Shown here piece after piece: positions 58,543 through 64,000 of a stretch of DNA of 64,000 bases; the stretch's first letter is position 1; every line of letters starts with the position of its first letter. Origin of the DNA: Shewanella algicola (GTDB lineage: Bacteria; Pseudomonadota; Gammaproteobacteria; Enterobacterales; Shewanellaceae); NCBI RefSeq assembly GCF_014648035.1, contig NZ_BMQI01000019.1, positions 21,889-85,888 of the forward strand, written 5' to 3'. Made by a program: the position numbers and the translations under genes. The notes under the pieces were generated by a model. That model saw only the letters and a program-made list of their open reading frames with translations, was not told the origin of the DNA and did no database searches.

Positions 58543-58935
58543 ATGATAAAGCAACAAGGATTTACCTTAATTGAAGTGATGATTACCGTGGTTATTGTCG
58601 GTATTCTCGCTTCTATTGCTTACCCAAGCTACACACAGTTTGTTGCAAAAGGTGCTAGAGGTGATGGTTTAGCTGGAGTGATGCATGTCGCTAATTTGCA
58701 GGAGCAGTATTATTTAGACCATCGCAGCTTTACCACGGATATGACTAAGTTAGGGCTTTCGGCCGACCCTTGGGTTGTAGAAAATACTTATTACAAAGTC
58801 GACACCACATTAAGCGGTGATGATTTTACTGTTACCGCTACCGCTGTGGGTGTTCAAGCTACTCGTGATAGTGCTTGCGCTGCAATATCGTTAACTTCAA
58901 CAGGCACCAAGTCACCTACGGAGTGTTGGAAATGA
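58543..58935 (+). CDS. pilE: PilE-like type IV pilin
   Basis: 130 residues. Prepilin peptidase site G-FTLIEV (QQGFTLIEVMITVVIVGILASIAYPSYTQF); C-terminal disulfide pair at about C116 and C128. Minor pilin of the PilE/ComP type. Overlaps the next gene by four bases. Confidence 0.93.
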   Translation: MIKQQGFTLIEVMITVVIVGILASIAYPSYTQFVAKGARGDGLAGVMHVANLQEQYYLDHRSFTTDMTKLGLSADPWVVENTYYKVDTTLSGDDFTVTATAVGVQATRDSACAAISLTSTGTKSPTECWK

Positions 58936-59249
58936 ACATAATTACCCCTATTACTGCTTTATTGGCATTGCTGTTATCAATGAATGCTATAGCTGAAGAA
59001 TCTACATCTGGTAAAACAACATACGTCACGTATAAATGCCATATAGAAACACCCAATGGACCAAATATTGCGGTATTTTCATGGGATCCTAAGCTATTGA
59101 TTGAGAAGCAAGGTGCGTTATTGGCTGAATATGTACCCACAGTCACTAATGAACGATTAATCGTCAAAAGAATTGTTGAATGCCTCACTGAAGATAAGGT
59201 GTTTAAAGACGCCTTGGTCCGGGAGCTTGATGATGCGCGTACTTACTAG
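58932..59249 (+). CDS. Small exported protein coupled to pilE, function unknown
   Basis: 105 residues from ATG 58932, overlapping the pilE stop (ATGA), with GGAG upstream. Signal peptide 1-21 (cleaved near AIA|EES). Mature part of about 84 residues with two cysteines, C36 (YKCHIE) and C84 (VECLTE), suited to one disulfide, and an acidic end. No family recognised. As the last gene of the minor-pilin operon it may be a periplasmic pilus factor (inference). Confidence 0.7.
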   Translation: MNIITPITALLALLLSMNAIAEESTSGKTTYVTYKCHIETPNGPNIAVFSWDPKLLIEKQGALLAEYVPTVTNERLIVKRIVECLTEDKVFKDALVRELDDARTY

Positions 59250-59290
59250 GTAAAAAGATAACAATAGTTATTTAATAAATAATACATACA

Positions 59291-59313
59291 GGCTTACCAT
59301 TGGTAAGCCTTTT
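59291..59313 (+). terminator. Terminator after the pil operon
   Basis: GGCTTACC, ATT, GGTAAGCC, TTTT. Short T-tract; also touches the stop end of the converging fimT-like gene. Confidence 0.7.
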
Positions 59314-59836
59314 AACTGCACGTTACTGTTGTTGTGACTTGAGATATTCTTCCTGATGAGTTCATGCTTATTGCTTCAGAACCACTGCTGTCTGCAGCCC
59401 CCGGACAATATCGAAAAACGCCACTATTGCCGTTAGTCACCATACCGTCAGGGTTAAAACTGTATCGATTTAGATCAGATTTAATTGTGTCGTTACTATT
59501 AAACGCATCCACTTTACGCAATACCGTATCAGCTATACCGTTAGTGGTGTCCATGGTGCCTACAACACCGTTATCAATAAATATACTGAACCCTTGAGAC
59601 CAATCGCTGCCACATGATGATGATGTCATTGGGCAGATGGATACTCTACTGCCATAACTAACCGCTTGGCTGCGAGCAAATACAAATGATGATTCAATTG
59701 TACTGATGGCACTTCTGGCTCTAACCCCTTCATATAATGAATTAAACGAGGGAGCCGCAACTGCAAGAAGGATAGCCGCTACAGCAACCGTAACCATCAT
59801 CTCGACTAAGGTAAAACCTGACTGTAATTTTTTCAT
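59312..59836 (-). CDS. fimT: FimT/GspH-family pseudopilin, copy 1
   Basis: 174 residues from ATG 59836 (GAGGA upstream). Prepilin site G-FTLVEM (LQSGFTLVEMMVTVAVAAILLAVAAPSF), then the GspH/FimT pattern ARSAISTIESSFVFARSQAVSYGSRVSICP and a four-Cys periplasmic domain. Primes type IV pilus assembly; FimT of some species also binds DNA in uptake. Faces the pil operon. Confidence 0.92.
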   Translation of the reverse strand: MKKLQSGFTLVEMMVTVAVAAILLAVAAPSFNSLYEGVRARSAISTIESSFVFARSQAVSYGSRVSICPMTSSSCGSDWSQGFSIFIDNGVVGTMDTTNGIADTVLRKVDAFNSNDTIKSDLNRYSFNPDGMVTNGNSGVFRYCPGAADSSGSEAISMNSSGRISQVTTTVTCS

Positions 59837-59973
59837 GTGTGTATCCTCAACTATATAAAGAAGAGTATAACTAAGCACAGCATGAATTACAGTGTTTAAT
59901 TGGTTATTTATTGTCTAGTGGTTCAGTCTCGGCAAATATCTATCTCACTATTAATTAAAGACAAAACAGAAAG

Positions 59974-60501
59974 TTAATTCGGTTTACATTTGATATTTTT
60001 CTTCTTGGACATTCTGGCTCGACCCGCTTGGTTAACGATAACGGCTTTTGAATACTCGCTATCGATAGTGCTAGGGCAATATGTAAGGGTGCCATTAGTG
60101 CCAGAGGCAAGGCCATCTGCTTGAAACCTAACTGCCGCGCGGTTGTAACCCACAAAATCGTTGTCGTTAAATGCTGAGGTTTGCTGTAGTAATCGATCGT
60201 TTGCATCGATTTGATTTTTGGTACCACGATCAATAAACACGCTTAATCCTATTCGCCAGTCAGAAGTGCATTTATTATCTACAATCGGGCAGACAGTGAC
60301 TCTTGTTCCATAGCTTATCGCCATATTACGGGCAAATTGGATTGTCTGTTGTATGACTTTAATGCTGCTCTGTGCTCGAGTATGTTCGTGTAGTTCAGTG
60401 AAGGAGGGGATAGCGATAAGCGACATCAACATGATAATTAATGTGGTAACGATGAGCTCGATAAGCCCAAAGCCTTTTGTCAGTGTTGAGATAGTCATCA
60501 T
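59974..60501 (-). CDS. FimT/GspH-family pseudopilin, copy 2
   Basis: 175 residues; Met2 (60498) also possible; GGGAAG upstream. Prepilin site G-FGLIEL, and IQFARNMAISYGTRVTVCP matches the same segment of the neighbouring copy, so the two are paralogues. The C-terminus is strongly basic (RARMSKKKNIKCKPN), unlike copy 1, which could suit DNA binding (inference). Confidence 0.9.
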   Translation of the reverse strand: MMTISTLTKGFGLIELIVTTLIIMLMSLIAIPSFTELHEHTRAQSSIKVIQQTIQFARNMAISYGTRVTVCPIVDNKCTSDWRIGLSVFIDRGTKNQIDANDRLLQQTSAFNDNDFVGYNRAAVRFQADGLASGTNGTLTYCPSTIDSEYSKAVIVNQAGRARMSKKKNIKCKPN

Positions 60502-60706
60502 TATTCTTCCCTAAATTGTTGATAGCATCCTGCAACGGGTTAGATAGTATAGAAAATGAACAATGCTTTTGCTGTGAAATATCTTTTTCTAAATACGCAA
60601 AATAGCAGCGACATTTTGTTGCGGTTTCAAGTAAGATATTTGCAGTAAGTTTGGTTGCTATAAACGTCAATGATGACATGCATTTAACCAACAATTTAGC
60701 CGATGA

Positions 60707-61055
<349 letters not shown>

Positions 61056-61057
<2 letters not shown>

Positions 61058-61079
61058 GGCCCATAAGGGCCTTTTTTTA
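61056..61079 (+). terminator. Terminator overlapping the glnB stop
   Basis: AAGGCCC, ATA(A), GGGCCTT, then seven T; the stem begins within the TAA stop. Confidence 0.92.
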
Positions 61080-61120
61080 TGTGTGCTTAATGAGTGAAGT
61101 AACGTTTGGTTGGGGGATTT

Positions 61121-62407
61121 ATGCAACAAAGAATTGTTATCGTTGGTGGTGGGGCTGCTGGTTTGGCATTAGCGTCAAAACTAGGGCGTAAGTTTGGTAG
61201 CAATTCTTTGGTTGATATCAGCTTAGTTGATAAAAATACCGTGCATATTTGGAAACCTAAATTACATGAGGTTGCGGTTGGGGTTATTGATCAATCGATT
61301 GAAGGGTTACAATACCGCGATCATGGCCTTAAAAATGGTTACCGCTATATTAGAGGTGCTATTGAACAATGCGACCCACAAGCCAAAACGATTCAATTAG
61401 CGCCTGTTTATAATGATGAGGGTGAACAGATTATCGCTGAGCGCCACATTGCATATGACACCTTAGTGTTAGCGTTAGGTGGTGTCTCCAATAGCTTTAA
61501 TACGCCTGGTGCTGAAAAACACTGCATATTTTTAGACAGTCTTGATAGCGCAAATGTATTCCATCAAAAGTTGATGGATGCGTTATTACAACTCAATGAA
61601 ACCCAAGATCAGTTAGGTATCGGAATTGTTGGTGCAGGCGCAACAGGTGTAGAGCTATCGGCAGAGCTTCATCATGTTATCGAGTCTGTTAAAGAATACG
61701 GTTATCAAAATATTAGCAAAGATCATTTAGACATTAACCTTATCGAAGCATCAAACAAAATTTTGCCACAACTGCCAGAACAAGTAAGCGCAAGAGCACA
61801 AACGGTATTATCAAAGCTTGGGGTTAAACTGCACTTAGGTGTTCAGGTTAAAGAAGTGACCAAAGAAGGGTTTGTTACCGCAACGGGCGATGTCATTAAA
61901 GCTAACATTAAAGTATGGGCAGCAGGTGTTAAAGGACCAAAAGTATTCGAGAGCTTCACTCAACTTCCTGTAACACCACGTAATCAATTAGATGTCGATG
62001 ACTGCATGAGAGTAAAAGGTGTCAGCGATATCTATGCGTTAGGCGATTGCGCACAACTCATATTGCCATCAGGCAAACCGGTTCCACCTCGCGCCCAAGC
62101 CGCAGCACAAATGGCCGACCGACTTTATGCTAATTTGTGTTTAAAAATGAAATCACAGCCTGAAAAGCCATTTGAGTATAAGGATTATGGCTCTTTAGTT
62201 TCATTAAGCCGCTTTTCTGCGGTCGGTAATCTAATGGGGAATTTACGCTCAGGCGATTTTTTCGTAGAGGGTCACGTTGCACGCTTAATGTATATCTCAT
62301 TATATCAACGTCACTTAGCCAGTTTATATGGTTGGTTCTCCGCTTCAGTGTACCGCATCGCCCAAAAATTGCTGCGTTGGCAGCGACCTAAGCTTAAATT
62401 GCATTAG
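61121..62407 (+). CDS. ndh: Type II NADH dehydrogenase (NDH-2)
   Basis: Non-proton-pumping NADH:quinone oxidoreductase. 428 residues from ATG 61121 (GGGGG upstream). FAD motif RIVIVGGGAAGLALASKLG at the N-terminus, second Rossmann motif GIGIVGAGATGVELSAEL (NADH), YALGDCAQ, and PPRAQAAAQMA; the amphipathic C-terminal membrane-binding region ends with LLRWQRPKLKLH. Confidence 0.94.
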   Translation: MQQRIVIVGGGAAGLALASKLGRKFGSNSLVDISLVDKNTVHIWKPKLHEVAVGVIDQSIEGLQYRDHGLKNGYRYIRGAIEQCDPQAKTIQLAPVYNDEGEQIIAERHIAYDTLVLALGGVSNSFNTPGAEKHCIFLDSLDSANVFHQKLMDALLQLNETQDQLGIGIVGAGATGVELSAELHHVIESVKEYGYQNISKDHLDINLIEASNKILPQLPEQVSARAQTVLSKLGVKLHLGVQVKEVTKEGFVTATGDVIKANIKVWAAGVKGPKVFESFTQLPVTPRNQLDVDDCMRVKGVSDIYALGDCAQLILPSGKPVPPRAQAAAQMADRLYANLCLKMKSQPEKPFEYKDYGSLVSLSRFSAVGNLMGNLRSGDFFVEGHVARLMYISLYQRHLASLYGWFSASVYRIAQKLLRWQRPKLKLH

Positions 62408-62621
62408 CAGTGTTTTAACTCGTTAAAGGCTTTATTACGAATAAAGCCTTTTTATTGCACAATAAAACAGCTTTTAATGATGATAAGTGCAATTTAATCT
62501 AAATGTACTTGAATTTAAGATTGATCTTGGTAGTTTCAGTTATTAATGAGTTGTTAACTCTCGTATAGATATCATGCTGTACGTATGTCAAAGAAGATAA
62601 TCAGTGCCTCAGGGAGCCAAG

Positions 62622-63323
62622 ATGCAAAACCAAATTACGTTATTAGAACAAACCAAACATGGTGATTTAAAGCTGAACCCAAGTGATTTTTCGCATGTGT
62701 CTGAACAACATATCGTGCCGGTCACACTTCATGAAATTAGCCGTGCAGCGACAGAATACCCAATTGTGTTTGTTAAAAATAGCGACACCAATGAATTTCA
62801 ATCAGTTGCAATGCTAGGGTTAAAGCCTGGGCAAAACTTAAGTGTTAAAGATGGCAAGTGGCAAGGTCTATATATTCCTGCGGTAGTGCGAGATTACCCA
62901 CTTGGATTAGTGCTTAACCCTGATGTAAAAGATAAGGTATGGATTGGTATTCGTGAAGAGGCCAAAGAGGTTAGCAAAACAGGCGGTGAGGCACTATTTG
63001 AAGATGGTAAAGAAACGCCATTTTTAGAAGCGCGCAAGAAAGCATTGATTACTCACTACGAACAAGATCAAGCCACACGAGGGATCTTAGGCTTTTTAAA
63101 TGAAAAAGGTTTATTAATCAACCAAACATTAACGGTTGATGTTGCGGGTGAGAAGCGCAATATCAATGGCCTATATGTTATTGATGAAGCAAAACTAAAT
63201 GAATTAAGCGACGAAGAATTTTTAGACTTGAAAAAACGTGGTTTATTAGGCCCAATCTTCGGTCATCTAGGCTCGTTAAACCAAGTGAACCGTCTTGCTA
63301 AAGTTGAAATGCAGAATAAATAA
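62622..63323 (+). CDS. SapC family protein
   Basis: 233 residues from ATG 62622 (GGGAG upstream). SapC-family features: SRAATEYPIVFVK, SVAMLGLKPGQNL, YIPAVVRDYPLGLV and a C-terminal helix-rich segment. The name comes from the Campylobacter S-layer protein gene cluster, and the function in gammaproteobacteria is unproved. No signal peptide visible. Confidence 0.85.
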   Translation: MQNQITLLEQTKHGDLKLNPSDFSHVSEQHIVPVTLHEISRAATEYPIVFVKNSDTNEFQSVAMLGLKPGQNLSVKDGKWQGLYIPAVVRDYPLGLVLNPDVKDKVWIGIREEAKEVSKTGGEALFEDGKETPFLEARKKALITHYEQDQATRGILGFLNEKGLLINQTLTVDVAGEKRNINGLYVIDEAKLNELSDEEFLDLKKRGLLGPIFGHLGSLNQVNRLAKVEMQNK

Positions 63324-63350
63324 TCTGTCAGCGTATTAAACACAAAAACG

Positions 63351-63378
63351 AAGACACTCTATCGAGTGTCTTTTTTTA
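63351..63378 (+). terminator. Terminator after sapC
   Basis: AAGACACTC, TATC loop, GAGTGTCTTTTTTT. Confidence 0.92.
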
Positions 63379-63432
63379 TTATTTTTTAATCAGATGAGTG
63401 ATGGAACGTTAAGAAGCTCAATCAATAGAGAC

Positions 63433-63463
63433 AAAAAAGCCACTCAATGAGTGGCTTTTTTGT
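63433..63463 (-). terminator. Terminator after the tRNA genes
   Basis: AAAAAAGCCACTC, AATG, AGTGGCTTTTTT; on the minus strand it lies just past tRNA-Thr. Confidence 0.88.
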
Positions 63464-63469
63464 TTTTTA

Positions 63470-63545
<76 letters not shown>

Positions 63546-63552
63546 TAAATTG

Positions 63553-63628
63553 TGGTGCCCGAACCCGGAATCGAACCAGGGACACGAGGATTTTCAATCC
63601 TCTGCTCTACCGACTGAGCTATTCGGGC
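63553..63628 (-). tRNA. tRNA-Phe (anticodon GAA)
   Basis: 76 bases with encoded CCA. Acceptor GCCCGAA/TTCGGGC; anticodon loop TTGAAAA in GAGGA...TCCTC gives GAA; T-loop GGTTCGATTCC. Lies 7 bases upstream of tRNA-Thr in one transcript. Confidence 0.96.
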
Positions 63629-63952
63629 AACTAAACTAAGTGTTAGTTTTCTACTTCAAACTAGGTGCTAACTTGGTAATCAGTGCCTGTCTCGTTTGGA
63701 GTGCGCACATGATATAGCGATGGATTTTATCGTGCAAGTGCTTTTTAAAAGTTTTTCATCGTTCGGCTAGTTAATGTGCAAAATGCGGCAATTTTAACTG
63801 CGATTGATGCTTTTTAATCCGAAATGGCTTAATTTCAAGATGAATACTTCGCCAGAGTTGGATTTAGCTGGTGAATATCGACAAGTGATTGCCACTAGCA
63901 CCAAAAATAGATGCTATTTTCGCTAAACAGACCTAACTAACCTCAGATCTGG
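63629..63952. other. Gap upstream of the tRNA genes
   Basis: 324 bases with no gene I can support. It should hold the tRNA promoter on the minus strand, but no clear -35/-10 pair stands out. Confidence 0.3.
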
Positions 63953-64000
63953 TTAAGCAAACACGATATTAGTGCTATCTAACAGCTCAAGTTCTTGAGC
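63953..64000 (-). CDS. Possible C-terminal end of a minus-strand gene
   Basis: The minus strand reads AQELELLDSTNIVFA then TAA at 63955-63953, entering from the right edge. It looks protein-like but only 15 codons are visible, so no identity can be given. The edge also holds a perfect palindrome GCTCAAGTTCTTGAGC (63985-64000). Confidence 0.3.
   Translation of the reverse strand, partial: AQELELLDSTNIVFA

Overview
The window is core chromosome of a marine-type gammaproteobacterium, most likely Shewanella or a close relative. The basis is recognition of protein families and gene order: rpoE-rseABC next to nadB, raiA-pheL-pheA, thrLABC with tal, an alanine symporter and yaaA nearby, a HlyU-like regulator, DUF3545, a pilVWXY1E minor-pilin cluster, and small c- and b-type cytochromes. 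I see no phage, integrase, complete insertion sequence, CRISPR array or plasmid function.

Layout. Positions 1-9.9 kb: the start of nadB (minus strand), then sigma-E and its regulators (rpoE rseA rseB rseC), then lepA lepB rnc era recO pdxJ acpS. Positions 10-13 kb: a DUF962/Mpo1-like membrane protein, then corB- and ypjD-like genes on the minus strand. Positions 13.1-16.7 kb: ffh and the ribosomal operon rpsP rimM trmD rplS, whose 5' leader carries a terminator-like hairpin. Positions 17-22.8 kb are an aromatic amino acid block: aroF-tyrA facing pheA, with a 309 bp MITE-like element between the convergent units and a phenylalanine leader peptide and attenuator before pheA, followed by raiA with a near-ideal CRP site. 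Positions 23-26.1 kb: cytochrome b561, cytochrome c', trpR, a small membrane protein and slyD. Positions 26.6-31.7 kb: the threonine operon with its leader peptide and attenuator. Positions 31.8-42.4 kb: a hemerythrin-like protein, DUF3545, pgi-tal, an OmpA-family porin, phosphoketolase, an alanine/sodium symporter and yaaA. Positions 42.5-45 kb: a lipoprotein M28 peptidase, a HlyU-type ArsR regulator and rpsT. Positions 45.3-52.7 kb: murJ, ribF ileS lspA fkpB ispH. Positions 53-60.5 kb: the type IV pilus minor-pilin/PilY1 operon, a small exported protein, and two facing FimT/GspH pseudopilin genes. Positions 60.7-64 kb: glnB, a type II NADH dehydrogenase, sapC, tRNA-Thr and tRNA-Phe, and possibly the end of another minus-strand gene.

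How the parts fit. Amino acid biosynthesis here is governed largely by transcription attenuation: both the thr and phe operons show leader peptides rich in the regulatory amino acid, followed by GC-rich hairpins with T-tracts. The most unusual protein is PheA. After its chorismate mutase, prephenate dehydratase and ACT parts it carries a C-terminal extension of about 215 residues that looks like a DAHP synthase barrel stripped of its catalytic motifs. The other items worth a second look are the MITE-like hairpin element beside pheA, the rpsP leader hairpin, the extended hairpin between recO and pdxJ, the small exported protein fused translationally to pilE, and several unexplained palindromes between genes.
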